Assembly: GCF_014287955.1 (NCBI RefSeq)
Contig: NZ_JACOPD010000006.1
Span: forward strand, 169,588-233,587
Direction: 5' to 3'
Length of the DNA: 64,000 bases
From: Lachnospira hominis (ex Liu et al. 2021)
Lineage (GTDB): Bacteria > Bacillota > Clostridia > Lachnospirales > Lachnospiraceae
The position numbers and the translations under genes were made by a program. Each line of letters starts with the position of its first letter. Positions within the stretch are counted from its first letter, which is position 1. A model generated the notes under the pieces. It saw only the letters and a program-made list of their open reading frames with translations, was not told the DNA's origin and did no database searches. Shown in pieces: positions 54,154 to 63,041 of the stretch.

Positions 54154-54890
54154 TGTATCATTTTTTTGCACAGCATGAAAATATCCATGATACTTATATT
54201 GATATTACAGGTGATGATGTCAATCACGTAAAAAATGTTTTAAGAATGAAAACGGGTGATGAACTTCTTATAAGCAGCGGAAGCAATGTAGACTATTATT
54301 GTCACATCAGTGAGATGACAGATGATAATATAAGAGCCGAAATAGACAGCATTGATGAAGAAGGCAGGGAATTGGGCATAAAAGTATGGCTGTTCCAGGG
54401 ACTTCCAAAAGGCGATAAAATGGAGCTTATCATTCAGAAAATGACAGAGCTCGGAGTATACAGAATTGTTCCTGTTTCCATGAAACGCAGTGTTGTAAAG
54501 CTTGATAAGAAAAAAGCGGATTCGAAAGTAAAACGCTGGAATATGATTAGCGAGTCAGCTGCAAAGCAGAGTAAAAGAAGCATAATTCCGGAGATTATGC
54601 CTGTATGCACATTCAACGAGGCATTGGAAATGTCGCAGCAATTAGATGTTAAACTGCTTCCATATGAATGTGCCGATGGAATGGCAAAGACGAAAAAAAT
54701 CATAGAAAACCTGAAAGGCAATGAAAGTATAGGAATATTTATTGGTCCTGAGGGCGGATATGATTTGGACGAGCTTTCAAAGGCAAAAGAAGAAGGCTGG
54801 GAAGAGATTACGCTTGGCAAGAGAATTCTTCGTACCGAAACGGCAGGAATGATGCTTATGTCAGTACTTATGTATATGAATGAAAAATAA
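54153..54890 (+). CDS. rsmE: 16S rRNA (uracil1498-N3)-methyltransferase
   Basis: 245 residues. N-terminal PUA-like domain with HVKNVLRMKTGDEL, and a SPOUT domain with QGLPKGDKMELIIQKMTELGV, ESAAKQSKRSIIPEI and the knot FIGPEGGYDLDEL followed by LGKRILRTETA. These are all RsmE signatures. It methylates U1498 in helix 44 of 16S rRNA. Translation is coupled to prmA by TAATG. Confidence 0.96.
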   Translation: MYHFFAQHENIHDTYIDITGDDVNHVKNVLRMKTGDELLISSGSNVDYYCHISEMTDDNIRAEIDSIDEEGRELGIKVWLFQGLPKGDKMELIIQKMTELGVYRIVPVSMKRSVVKLDKKKADSKVKRWNMISESAAKQSKRSIIPEIMPVCTFNEALEMSQQLDVKLLPYECADGMAKTKKIIENLKGNESIGIFIGPEGGYDLDELSKAKEEGWEEITLGKRILRTETAGMMLMSVLMYMNEK

Positions 54891-54920
54891 ATTAATATAA
54901 TATGCGAATGAGGTGAAAAA

Positions 54921-56078
54921 ATGGAAGCATATCTGGATAATGCTGCAACGACGAGGGCTGCCGATGAGGTTGCAAAGGTCGTAACAGATATTATGCTTAA
55001 TGATTACGGCAATCCTTCATCAAAACATTCAAAAGGTTTTGATGCGGAAAAGCAGGTTAAACAGGCTGCACAGATTATAGCAAAAACACTTAAATGTGAT
55101 GAAAAAGAGATTTTGTTCACATCTGGCGGAACAGAGTCAAACAATATGGCAATTATAGAAAGTGCCATTGCTAATAAAAGACGTGGAAATCATGTCATAG
55201 TTTCAAGCGTCGAACATTCTTCTGTAAAAGAACCGTTCAGATACCTTGAGGAAAATGGATTTAATGTGACATATCTTCCTGTTGATAACAGAGGGCTCGT
55301 ATCTGTTGATGCTTTAAAAGAAGCACTTGACGAAGAGACAATACTTGTATCTGTAATGCTTGTAAATAACGAGATAGGAACAATTGAACCTGTTGAGAAA
55401 ATTGGAAAAATAGTAAAAGATTACAATAAAGATATAATTTTCCATGTTGATGCAATACAGGCATATGGTAAAATGCGTATATATCCGAAGAAAATGAATA
55501 TCGATCTCCTTTCTGTAAGTGGACATAAAATTCACGGTCCAAAGGGAACTGGATTTTTATTTATTAAAGATAAGACCAAAATAAAGCCGCTTATACTCGG
55601 AGGAGGACAGCAGCGTGCAATGCGTTCCGGCACAGAAAATGTTCCCGGAATAGCTGGACTTGGAAAGGCAGCAGAACTTATTTATACAAAAGATTTTGAT
55701 GAAAAAGTCGATAAAATGTATGAATTAAGAGATTATTTTGTGTCAGAACTTGAAAAGCTTGATGGTGTGCATATAAATGGAATGAGAGGACGTGAAAGTG
55801 CACCGCATGTTGTCAGTGCGGGATTTGAAGGTGTACGTGCAGAAGTTCTTTTGCATGCACTGGAAGATAAAAATATATATGTATCATCAGGTTCGGCATG
55901 TTCATCAAACAAGCCGGGACTCAGTTCGACACTTGTCGCAATAGGAACAAAAAAAGAACTGCTTGATTCAACAATAAGATTCAGCTTCTGTTTTGAGACG
56001 ACAAAAGAACAGCTTGATTATACTCTGGAGGCATTAAAAGAACTGCTTCCTGTGTTAAGAAAATATAAAAGAATGTAA
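54921..56078 (+). CDS. Cysteine desulfurase (NifS/IscS class)
   Basis: 385 residues. PLP enzyme converting cysteine to alanine and enzyme-bound persulfide. The N-terminus is AYLDNAATTRAADEV; LFTSGGTESNNMAI, the PLP lysine in VSGHKIHGPKGTGF, and the catalytic Cys in SSGSACSSNKPG are all present. It is adjacent to thiI, as Bacillus nifZ is, so it most likely supplies sulfur to ThiI for 4-thiouridine in tRNA. A general iron-sulfur role is possible too. The ATG has GAGGTG upstream. Confidence 0.95.
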   Translation: MEAYLDNAATTRAADEVAKVVTDIMLNDYGNPSSKHSKGFDAEKQVKQAAQIIAKTLKCDEKEILFTSGGTESNNMAIIESAIANKRRGNHVIVSSVEHSSVKEPFRYLEENGFNVTYLPVDNRGLVSVDALKEALDEETILVSVMLVNNEIGTIEPVEKIGKIVKDYNKDIIFHVDAIQAYGKMRIYPKKMNIDLLSVSGHKIHGPKGTGFLFIKDKTKIKPLILGGGQQRAMRSGTENVPGIAGLGKAAELIYTKDFDEKVDKMYELRDYFVSELEKLDGVHINGMRGRESAPHVVSAGFEGVRAEVLLHALEDKNIYVSSGSACSSNKPGLSSTLVAIGTKKELLDSTIRFSFCFETTKEQLDYTLEALKELLPVLRKYKRM

Positions 56079-56090
56079 ATGGAGAGAAAA

Positions 56091-57269
56091 ATGTACAAAG
56101 CTTTTTTGATTAAATATGGTGAGATAGGTGTTAAGGGAAAAAACAGATACCTTTTTGAAGATGCACTTGTGCGTCAGATAAGATATGCACTAAAAGAAGT
56201 AGATGGAGAATTTAACGTAACGAAGGAGAACGGAAGAATTTATGCAACAGCAGTTTCAGATTTTGATTATGATGAAGCGGTTGCAGCTTTAAAGAGAGTT
56301 TTTGGTATTATCGGAATCTGTCCGGTTGTCCAGATTGAAGATAACGGATTTGATGACCTTGCAAAACATGTTGTTGAATATTTTGATGCAACATATCCAG
56401 ACAAAAATATTACATTTAAGGTAAATGCGAGAAGAGCACGCAAGAATTATCCTATGGATTCAATGGAGATAAATATGGAACTCGGCGGAAGACTTCTTGA
56501 TGCATTTCCTGAGCTTAAAGTAGATGTTCACAAGCCTGAAGTTCTTTTACAGGTGGAGATAAGAAATAAAATAAATATTTATTCTGTCGAGATTCCGGGA
56601 CCGGGAGGCATGCCTATCGGAACAGCCGGAAAGGCAATGCTTCTTTTATCGGGTGGTATCGACAGTCCTGTTGCAGGCTATATGATTGCAAAAAGAGGTG
56701 TCCAGATTGAAGCAACATATTTCCATGCACCTCCATATACAAGCGACAGGGCAAAGCAGAAAGTAGTTGACCTTGCTAAGCTTGTGTCAAGATATTCAGG
56801 TCCTATGGTACTTAATGTAGTTAATTTTACAGATATCCAGCTTGCAATTTATGAAAAGTGTCCGCACGATGAACTTACAATTATAATGAGAAGATATATG
56901 ATGAGGATTGCAGAGGAACTTGGAAAGAAGAGCGGCTGCCTCGGACTTATTACAGGTGAGAGTATCGGTCAGGTTGCAAGCCAGACAATGCAGAGCCTTT
57001 ACTGTACAAACGAAGTGTGTGAGATGCCTGTATTCCGTCCGGTTATCGGTTTTGATAAGCAGGAAATTATCGATTTATCTGAAAAAATCGGAACATATGA
57101 GACTTCAATCCAGCCATTTGAGGACTGCTGTACAATATTTGTAGCAAAGCATCCGGTTACAAAGCCAAATCTTAATATCATTAAAAATGATGAGAAACAT
57201 CTCGATGACTGCATAGAAGAAATGTTAAAGACAGCAATTGATACAGTTGAAAGAATTGAAATTAAATAA
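56091..57269 (+). CDS. thiI: tRNA 4-thiouridine synthase ThiI
   Basis: 392 residues from ATG 56091, which has GGAG 6 bp upstream; the ATG four codons earlier lacks one. Ferredoxin-like and THUMP domains (about 1-165), then an ATP-pyrophosphatase domain with the PP-loop LLSGGIDSPVAGY, TYFHAPPYTSD, LITGESIGQVASQT and FEDCCTIFVAKHP. The length shows no C-terminal rhodanese domain, as in Bacillus ThiI, so persulfide comes straight from the adjacent desulfurase. It makes s4U8 in tRNA. Confidence 0.95.
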   Translation: MYKAFLIKYGEIGVKGKNRYLFEDALVRQIRYALKEVDGEFNVTKENGRIYATAVSDFDYDEAVAALKRVFGIIGICPVVQIEDNGFDDLAKHVVEYFDATYPDKNITFKVNARRARKNYPMDSMEINMELGGRLLDAFPELKVDVHKPEVLLQVEIRNKINIYSVEIPGPGGMPIGTAGKAMLLLSGGIDSPVAGYMIAKRGVQIEATYFHAPPYTSDRAKQKVVDLAKLVSRYSGPMVLNVVNFTDIQLAIYEKCPHDELTIIMRRYMMRIAEELGKKSGCLGLITGESIGQVASQTMQSLYCTNEVCEMPVFRPVIGFDKQEIIDLSEKIGTYETSIQPFEDCCTIFVAKHPVTKPNLNIIKNDEKHLDDCIEEMLKTAIDTVERIEIK

Positions 57270-57286
57270 TATTAATAATAATATAA

Positions 57287-57315
57287 GAAAAGCGGCAGAG
57301 ATTTTTCTCTGCCGC
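57287..57315 (-). terminator. Hairpin terminator, best suited to the minus-strand HPr-like gene
   Basis: GCGGCAGAG (57292-57300) and CTCTGCCGC (57307-57315). Reading the minus strand, the hairpin is followed by TTTTCTTAT. On the plus strand no T-run follows, so it would terminate thiI poorly. Confidence 0.7.
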
Positions 57316-57354
57316 ATATGTAACTAAAAATAATAATATACAGATTATTTGAAA

Positions 57355-57585
57355 TTATACCATGTATGGTGCAAGAACTGCCAGTATAGTATCAATATCT
57401 GTATCAGCATGGATATTTAAGTCGATTGGTTTGGATAAATCAAGACTAAAGATACCCATGATAGACTTTGCATCAATTACATATCTTCCTGATACAAGGT
57501 CGAAGTCGACATCAAATTTTGTAATATCATTGACAAAAGATTTTACCTTGTCTATTGAGTTTAACGAAATTTTAACAGTTTTCAT
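57355..57585 (-). CDS. HPr-like protein without the active-site histidine
   Basis: 76 residues, the HPr fold size. The regulatory-serine segment DAKSIMGIFSLDLSKPI is well conserved, Ser41 matching HPr Ser46. The N-terminal GLHARPA active-site loop is missing: residues 8-16 read LNSIDKVKS with no His. It therefore cannot carry phosphate in the PTS but could be a HPr-kinase target, as Crh is in Bacillus. AGGAGG 5 bp before the ATG. Monogenic, with a consensus promoter and a dyad in its leader. Confidence 0.88.
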   Translation of the reverse strand: MKTVKISLNSIDKVKSFVNDITKFDVDFDLVSGRYVIDAKSIMGIFSLDLSKPIDLNIHADTDIDTILAVLAPYMV

Positions 57586-57609
57586 AATGCCCTCCTGAAA
57601 TACATATTG

Positions 57610-57636
57610 TGATTGTGATAATTTATATCAGAATCA
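57610..57636. repeat. Inverted repeat in the HPr-like leader
   Basis: TGATTGTGAT (57610-57619) and ATCAGAATCA (57627-57636) are inverted with one mismatch in ten, loop 7 nt. It lies between the promoter and the ribosome-binding site. Confidence 0.6.
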
Positions 57637-57652
57637 CGTCTCTTTATTAAAT

Positions 57653-57680
57653 ATTATAAAGATTAAAAAAAACATGTCAA
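57653..57680 (-). promoter_or_regulatory. Promoter of the HPr-like gene
   Basis: Minus strand TTGACA (57680-57675), 16-bp spacer, TATAAT (57658-57653): both hexamers are perfect consensus. Confidence 0.78.
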
Positions 57681-57756
57681 CATAAATTATGTCGATAAGT
57701 AAGAAAAATTGGGAAAAAGATTATTTTAGTGTGTACGGACACAGAAATGGAGAAAG

Positions 57757-59094
57757 ATGAACCGAACGGTTGCAATACACAGCCTTGGCTGTAAAGTTAA
57801 TTCATATGAAGCAGAATCAATGGAACAGCTTTTAAAGCAGGCCGGATATACGATAGTGCCATTTGATGAGAATATAACGGCAGATATTTATATAATAAAT
57901 ACATGTTCTGTCACTAATATAGCTGACAGAAAATCAAGACAGATGCTTCATAAATCAAAAAAAATTAATCCTGATGCGATAGTTGTTGCAGCAGGATGTT
58001 ATGTCAATGCAGATACAAAGAAAGCCGCTGAGGACAATGCTGTAGATATAGTCCTTGGTAACAACTGCAAAATTAATATAGTAGAAGCACTTGAAAATTA
58101 TTATAAAGACAAGAATAATTCCGAGATGGTTGTTGATTTTAAAGAAAAGCAGGAATATGAGGAATTAAAGCTTGATGAAGTAAGTACACATACGAGAGCT
58201 TATATAAAGATACAGGACGGATGTAACCAGTTCTGCTCATATTGCATAATTCCTTATACAAGAGGAAGAATAAGAAGCCGTGATATAGATGAAATTGAAG
58301 AAGAAGTGACTAAACTTGTGTCAAAAGGATTCAAGGAAGTTGTTCTTACAGGAATCCACCTTACATCATATGGTGTTGACAATAACAAAGGCTCACTTCT
58401 TGAAGTAATAATGCGGCTTGATAAAATAGAGGGATTGCAAAGAATAAGGCTTGGTTCACTTGAGCCACGCGTTATAACAGAAGAATTTGCAAAAACATTA
58501 TCATCAAGCAAAAAAATATGTCCGCATTTTCATCTGTCGCTTCAGAGCGGCTGTGATACAGTTTTAAAACGTATGAACAGAAAATATACTACACAGGAAT
58601 ATTATGATAAATGCTGTATTTTAAGAAAGTATTTTAACAATCCGGCAATTACAACAGATGTTATAGTTGGATTTCCGCAGGAAACAGAAGAAGAATTTGA
58701 AGCAACGAAGGTATTTCTTGAGAAGGTGCATTTTTATGAAATGCATATATTCAAATATTCAAGAAGAAAAGGTACAGTTGCAGACCGCATGGAAGGTCAG
58801 GTTGATGAAAAGGTAAAGACACAGCGTAGTGCAATTTTACTTGAACTTGAAAACAAAATGTCAAAAGAATACAGGCAGCAGCATATAGGTAAGACGGAAG
58901 AAGTGCTGATAGAAGAAATCGTATCAGAAAACGGCAAAGACTATTTCATGGGATTTACACCTGATTATATACGTGTAAAAATTGCGTGTGATACGGCTTT
59001 GGATAATTCGGAATACATTAATACAATTAAGAAAGTTTACATGAAAGAACTTAGCGATGACGGCATCGTTGTGACAGGAATATTTGAATGTTAA
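57757..59094 (+). CDS. mtaB: tRNA t6A37 methylthiotransferase MtaB
   Basis: 445 residues. Radical-SAM enzyme that converts t6A to ms2t6A at position 37 of tRNAs reading ANN codons. UPF0004 domain with HSLGCKVNSYEAESM, INTCSVTNIADRKSRQ and AAGCYVNA supplies the three Cys for the second cluster. The radical-SAM CxxxCxxC is in CNQFCSYCIIPYTRG. A C-terminal TRAM-like region follows about residue 375. The VNxxEAE start separates MtaB from MiaB and RimO. GGAG 6 bp before the ATG. Confidence 0.95.
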   Translation: MNRTVAIHSLGCKVNSYEAESMEQLLKQAGYTIVPFDENITADIYIINTCSVTNIADRKSRQMLHKSKKINPDAIVVAAGCYVNADTKKAAEDNAVDIVLGNNCKINIVEALENYYKDKNNSEMVVDFKEKQEYEELKLDEVSTHTRAYIKIQDGCNQFCSYCIIPYTRGRIRSRDIDEIEEEVTKLVSKGFKEVVLTGIHLTSYGVDNNKGSLLEVIMRLDKIEGLQRIRLGSLEPRVITEEFAKTLSSSKKICPHFHLSLQSGCDTVLKRMNRKYTTQEYYDKCCILRKYFNNPAITTDVIVGFPQETEEEFEATKVFLEKVHFYEMHIFKYSRRKGTVADRMEGQVDEKVKTQRSAILLELENKMSKEYRQQHIGKTEEVLIEEIVSENGKDYFMGFTPDYIRVKIACDTALDNSEYINTIKKVYMKELSDDGIVVTGIFEC

Positions 59095-59120
59095 AACTCA
59101 TGTAAAAAATATTTTACACA

Positions 59121-59163
59121 AAGAGGCAGAACCCTTTAAAACGGGGCATATGCCTCTTTTTTT
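59121..59163 (+). terminator. Terminator after mtaB
   Basis: AAGAGGCA (59121-59128) and TGCCTCTT (59151-59158) with an inner CCC/GGG helix, followed by a T-run to 59163. Confidence 0.9.
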
Positions 59164-59177
59164 ATATTTAAACAGAT

Positions 59178-59215
59178 TTTACATAACATTTACAGCTATT
59201 TAAGGAAAATATGAT
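59178..59215 (+). promoter_or_regulatory. Pho-box promoter of the pst operon
   Basis: TTTACA (59178-59183), TTTACA (59189-59194) and TTTAAG (59199-59204) are direct repeats at 11- and 10-bp periods, followed by TATGAT (59210-59215). This matches the TT(A/T/C)ACA tandem sites bound by PhoP in Firmicutes. No good -35 is present, as expected for an activated promoter. Confidence 0.75.
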
Positions 59216-59292
59216 AGTAGATTTCACATGATTTTTTGTATATTAACATCGTTGAAAGAAACAAACTCAAAAAGAAAGACGAGGAAGCAATG

Positions 59293-60204
59293 ATGAGAAA
59301 ACAGAGTTTAAAAAAAGCAGCAGCACTTGCGATTAGCGTAATGTGCATGGCAGGAGTATTTACAGGATGTGGAAACAACAAGTCAAATACTTCATCAGGA
59401 GATAATGCAAATACAGATGCAAAACTTACAGGAAGCATTACAGCAGCAGGTTCATCTGCATTAAAGCCACTTGTGGATGATGCAGCAGATTTATTTAATG
59501 AAAAACATCCTGATGTAAATATTACAATTGATGCCGGTGGTTCTGGTGAAGGACTTAAACAGGTTGCCGAGGGTACAGTTAATATCGGTAATTCAGATGT
59601 AGAAGCAGCAGAAAAGCTTGACGCTTCAAAGGCATCACAGCTTGTAGACCACAAGGTATGTGTTGTTACAATGGCACCTATCGTAAATAAAGATGTAACA
59701 GCAGGTGGTGTTAAGAACCTTACAAAGCAGCAGCTTACAGATATTTTCACAGGTAAGATTACAAACTGGAAAGAAGTCGGTGGTGCTGACGAATCAATAG
59801 TTCTTATAACACGTCCTGAGTCTTCAGGTACAAGAGCAACATTTAAGAAATATGCACTTGGTGGGGCAACAGAGGCTTCAAACAAGTCAATGGAAACAGA
59901 TGATTCAGGTGTACTTCTTCAGAATGTTAAGACAACAAAGGGTGCAATCGGTTATGTAGCATTATCATATCTTACAAAGGATGCAAGCGTAGATACAGTA
60001 TCACTTGATGGCGTAGCACCTACACTTGAAAATACATACAGCGGTAAATATCCTGTATGGACATATGAACATATGTATACAAAGGGAACACCAAATGAGA
60101 CAACACAGAAGTTCCTTGATTACATAATGTCAGATGAATATGGCAAGAAAATGGAATCACTTGGATATGGTGTTTCATCAAAGATGCAGGTAAAAGAACA
60201 CTAA
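59293..60204 (+). CDS. pstS: Phosphate-binding lipoprotein PstS
   Basis: 303 residues; ATG 59293 is 7 bp from GAGGA, and ATG 59290 is also possible. Lipobox VFTGC, Cys26. Phosphate-ligand motifs: TAAGSSALKPLVDDA, DAGGSGEGLKQVAEGTVNIGNSD, and TRPESSGTRATF. It captures phosphate outside the membrane for PstCAB. First gene of the operon, directly behind the Pho box. A 166-bp structured gap separates it from pstC. Confidence 0.96.
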   Translation: MRKQSLKKAAALAISVMCMAGVFTGCGNNKSNTSSGDNANTDAKLTGSITAAGSSALKPLVDDAADLFNEKHPDVNITIDAGGSGEGLKQVAEGTVNIGNSDVEAAEKLDASKASQLVDHKVCVVTMAPIVNKDVTAGGVKNLTKQQLTDIFTGKITNWKEVGGADESIVLITRPESSGTRATFKKYALGGATEASNKSMETDDSGVLLQNVKTTKGAIGYVALSYLTKDASVDTVSLDGVAPTLENTYSGKYPVWTYEHMYTKGTPNETTQKFLDYIMSDEYGKKMESLGYGVSSKMQVKEH

Positions 60205-60242
60205 TTGTAAAATCCTTTAAACCCTCAAAAACATAAAAGTTA

Positions 60243-60330
60243 TCGCGGCAGTCACAAGATTATAGTACAGACATGGAAATCGGCCTGTTGCTCGCGGAAT
60301 ATAATGCGGGCAGTAACTGCCCGCAAATTT
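60243..60330 (+). promoter_or_regulatory. Intercistronic hairpins between pstS and pstC
   Basis: GCGGGCAG-TAA-CTGCCCGC (60306-60324) followed by AAATTTT is a stable hairpin with a weak T-run. Upstream CGCGGCA/TGCTCGCG can close a larger one (about 60243-60296). Likely partial terminator and mRNA stabiliser giving pstS excess over pstCAB. Confidence 0.6.
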
Positions 60331-60370
60331 TGGTAGTTAAATACGATTTTTGTGGAAGTGGAGAAAATTT

Positions 60371-61309
60371 ATGAACAGTAAAAAAGGTATGTTTGCCAAA
60401 GAATACTTATGGCGTACAATCGTAACATTATGCGGATTATCCGTTATTGTCCTCACACTGGTAATAGGCGGATTCCTTGTATACAAAGGCTCAGGCACAT
60501 TTTTTAAATTTCATCATACGATAGGAGAATTCTTATTTTCCCCTGATTGGGCACCTATAGATAATATGGAGGGCGGCGGAAGTGTAGGTACGCTTATATT
60601 TATTGTGGGCTCTCTTAGTACATGCGGACTCGCACTTCTTATTGCGACGCCGTTTGCTTTAGGCTCAGCCATATTTATGACAGAAATAGCACCTTCATTT
60701 GGTGAAAAATTCTATCGTCCTGTCATTCAGATTTTTGCCGGAATTCCGTCGGTTGTATACGGATGGGCTGGTCTTACTGTGCTTGTTCCTGCAATAAGAA
60801 ATGTATTTCACAGACAGGTTGGACATTCGATTCTAGCTGCCGGACTTGTGCTGGCGATAATGATATTTCCTACGATAACAAGCGTTTCGGCTGATGCAAT
60901 TCGTTCAGTTCCGAAAGATTACAGAATGGGTGCATATGGAATGGGTTCAACACGCTGGCAGACAATATATAAAATAGTCCTTCCGGCTTCAGCTTCGGGA
61001 ATTTTTTCAGCAATTATTCTTGGACTTGCAAGGGCGTTTGGTGAGGCACTTGCTGTTGCTATGGTAATAGGACAGACAACAGCACTTCCTACAAGTATAT
61101 TTTCTACGACAAAATCACTTACAACAGAAATTACTGCACAGATGGGTAATGCCATGGAGGGCGGTGAAACAAAGACAGCACTCTGGACACTTGCTCTGCT
61201 TCTGTTTTTGATTTCACTTCTGTTTATCTTCCTGATACATTATTTTTCGCGTAAAAAGCCGGAAACATCAGGTAAACATACAAAAAAAGCTGTAAAGGGA
61301 GGTATGTAA
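60371..61309 (+). CDS. pstC: Phosphate ABC transporter permease PstC
   Basis: 312 residues from ATG 60371 with GGAG 8 bp upstream. Six membrane segments. The inner-membrane permease motif PKDYRMGAYGMGSTRWQTIYKIVLP and ARAFGEALAVAMVIGQT (cited in part) identify the PstC side, as does ITAQMGNAMEGGE near the end. It forms the heterodimeric channel with PstA. pstA begins 1 bp after the stop. Confidence 0.95.
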   Translation: MNSKKGMFAKEYLWRTIVTLCGLSVIVLTLVIGGFLVYKGSGTFFKFHHTIGEFLFSPDWAPIDNMEGGGSVGTLIFIVGSLSTCGLALLIATPFALGSAIFMTEIAPSFGEKFYRPVIQIFAGIPSVVYGWAGLTVLVPAIRNVFHRQVGHSILAAGLVLAIMIFPTITSVSADAIRSVPKDYRMGAYGMGSTRWQTIYKIVLPASASGIFSAIILGLARAFGEALAVAMVIGQTTALPTSIFSTTKSLTTEITAQMGNAMEGGETKTALWTLALLLFLISLLFIFLIHYFSRKKPETSGKHTKKAVKGGM

Positions 61310-61310
61310 A

Positions 61311-62186
61311 ATGAATAGAATAAAACGTGCAAAAACGGCTGATAGATTTATGACAATAATATTTTATTGCATAGCAGTATTCTTTTTCATGTTTCTTGCA
61401 GCCTTTGCGGGATATGTAATAATCAAGGGCTTTGCCGGTGCAGATGTATCAATGTTTAAATTTTCGAGACGCGGAAGCATAGGAAATCAGTTATTTAATA
61501 CAATTTATCTCGTTTTTTTATCATTGCTTATAACAGTTCCTATTGGTACGTTTGCAGGAATCTATCTTGCAAAATATGCCAAGGGTGGAATAATAACAAA
61601 ATTTATAAGAATATGTATTGAAACACTTTCATCTCTTCCGTCAATTGTAGTCGGACTTTTTGGTTATCTTATATTTCTTGTAATAATGGGAATGAATAAG
61701 AGTCTTATGGCTGGTGCTTTATCAGTTTCAATTCTCACACTGCCGCTTATTACAACAACAACGGAGGACGCGGTAAAAGGTCTTCCAAAGGGGTATTTTG
61801 AGGCGAGCATGGGACTTGGCTCAACACGCTGGCAGGCAATATTTCATGTACTTCTGCCTGCATGTCTGCCACGAATAATGACAGGTATAATTCTTGCAGC
61901 CGGACGAGGCTTTGGCGAAGCAGCCGTACTTTTGTATACAACTGGTTCGGGAACAAACATAAGATGGTCTAACTGGGATATTGCATCTTCTACATGTCCG
62001 CTTAATCCGTTTCGTTCTGCTGAGACACTTTCGTTGCAGATATGGGATTTACAGGTCAATGGACAGGATCAGGCACTTGCAAATCTTGCATCTGCAGTTC
62101 TTCTTATTCTGGTGCTTGCATTCAGTATTGGTGCAAATGTACTTAGCAACAGAATTAATAAGAAAAATTCAGGTGAAAAGGCCTGA
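61311..62186 (+). CDS. pstA: Phosphate ABC transporter permease PstA
   Basis: 291 residues, six membrane segments. Permease motifs PKGYFEASMGLGSTRWQAIF and GRGFGEAAVLLYT. It pairs with PstC. AGGGAGG at the end of pstC provides its ribosome-binding site, so translation is coupled. Confidence 0.95.
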   Translation: MNRIKRAKTADRFMTIIFYCIAVFFFMFLAAFAGYVIIKGFAGADVSMFKFSRRGSIGNQLFNTIYLVFLSLLITVPIGTFAGIYLAKYAKGGIITKFIRICIETLSSLPSIVVGLFGYLIFLVIMGMNKSLMAGALSVSILTLPLITTTTEDAVKGLPKGYFEASMGLGSTRWQAIFHVLLPACLPRIMTGIILAAGRGFGEAAVLLYTTGSGTNIRWSNWDIASSTCPLNPFRSAETLSLQIWDLQVNGQDQALANLASAVLLILVLAFSIGANVLSNRINKKNSGEKA

Positions 62187-62236
62187 AAAAATAGTTTACA
62201 AAATATGCCACAAAAACAGTAAAGAGGTAAAAGTAT

Positions 62237-63013
62237 ATGGGAAAACCGGTTAAAAACGAAGAAAATTATAAGTTTGAGATAAATAATCTTAATTTGCATT
62301 ATGGAGATTTTCATGCACTAAAGAATATCAACATGAATATAGAAAAAAATCAGATTACTGCATTTATCGGTCCTTCAGGCTGCGGAAAATCGACATTTTT
62401 AAAGACATTAAACAGAATGAATGACCTTGTTGACGGTGTAAAAATAGATGGAAACGTATATCTTGACGGAAAAGATATATTTGCCGATATGGATGCAATA
62501 AATTTAAGACATCGTGTCGGAATGGTATTTCAGCAGCCAAATCCTTTTCCAAAGAGCATATATGACAATATTGCCTATGGTCCGAGACTTTTTGGCGTAA
62601 AGAAAAAATCTGAACTTGATATCATAGTTGAAAAGTCTCTTAAACAGGCTGCAATATGGGACGAGGTAAAGGACAGACTGAAAAAATCAGCTCTTGGTCT
62701 TTCGGGAGGACAGCAGCAGAGACTCTGTATTGCGAGAACGCTTGCTGTAGAACCGGAAGTAATTCTTATGGATGAACCGACGTCAGCACTTGATCCGATT
62801 TCAACATCAAGAATAGAAGACCTTGCTGTGGAACTTAAAAATAATTATACAATAATTATGGTCACACATAACATGCAGCAGGCTGCACGAATTTCAGATA
62901 ACACAGCATTTTTCCTTCTTGGAGAAATGATTGAGTACGGAAAAACAGAACAGTTATTCTCTATGCCTGCCAATAAGAAGACAGAAGACTATATAACAGG
63001 TAGATTTGGTTGA
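62237..63013 (+). CDS. pstB: Phosphate ABC transporter ATPase PstB
   Basis: 258 residues. Walker [11 protein letters not shown]-loop [14 protein letters not shown] (the FPKSIYDNI string is PstB-typical), signature LSGGQQQR, Walker [14 protein letters not shown] and the H-loop VTHNMQQA. It powers phosphate import. AGAGGT upstream of the ATG. phoU follows. Confidence 0.97.
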   Translation: MGKPVKNEENYKFEINNLNLHYGDFHALKNINMNIEKNQITAFIGPSGCGKSTFLKTLNRMNDLVDGVKIDGNVYLDGKDIFADMDAINLRHRVGMVFQQPNPFPKSIYDNIAYGPRLFGVKKKSELDIIVEKSLKQAAIWDEVKDRLKKSALGLSGGQQQRLCIARTLAVEPEVILMDEPTSALDPISTSRIEDLAVELKNNYTIIMVTHNMQQAARISDNTAFFLLGEMIEYGKTEQLFSMPANKKTEDYITGRFG

Positions 63014-63041
63014 TAATAAAAATTGGGAAAAGGAGAAAATT

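Noticed and set aside
59196..59885. Open frame of 229 codons on the minus strand opposite pstS
   Set aside because: It lies wholly antisense to a certain pstS, has no ribosome-binding site, and its Ser/Ala/Pro/Phe-rich composition reflects the complement of pstS codons.
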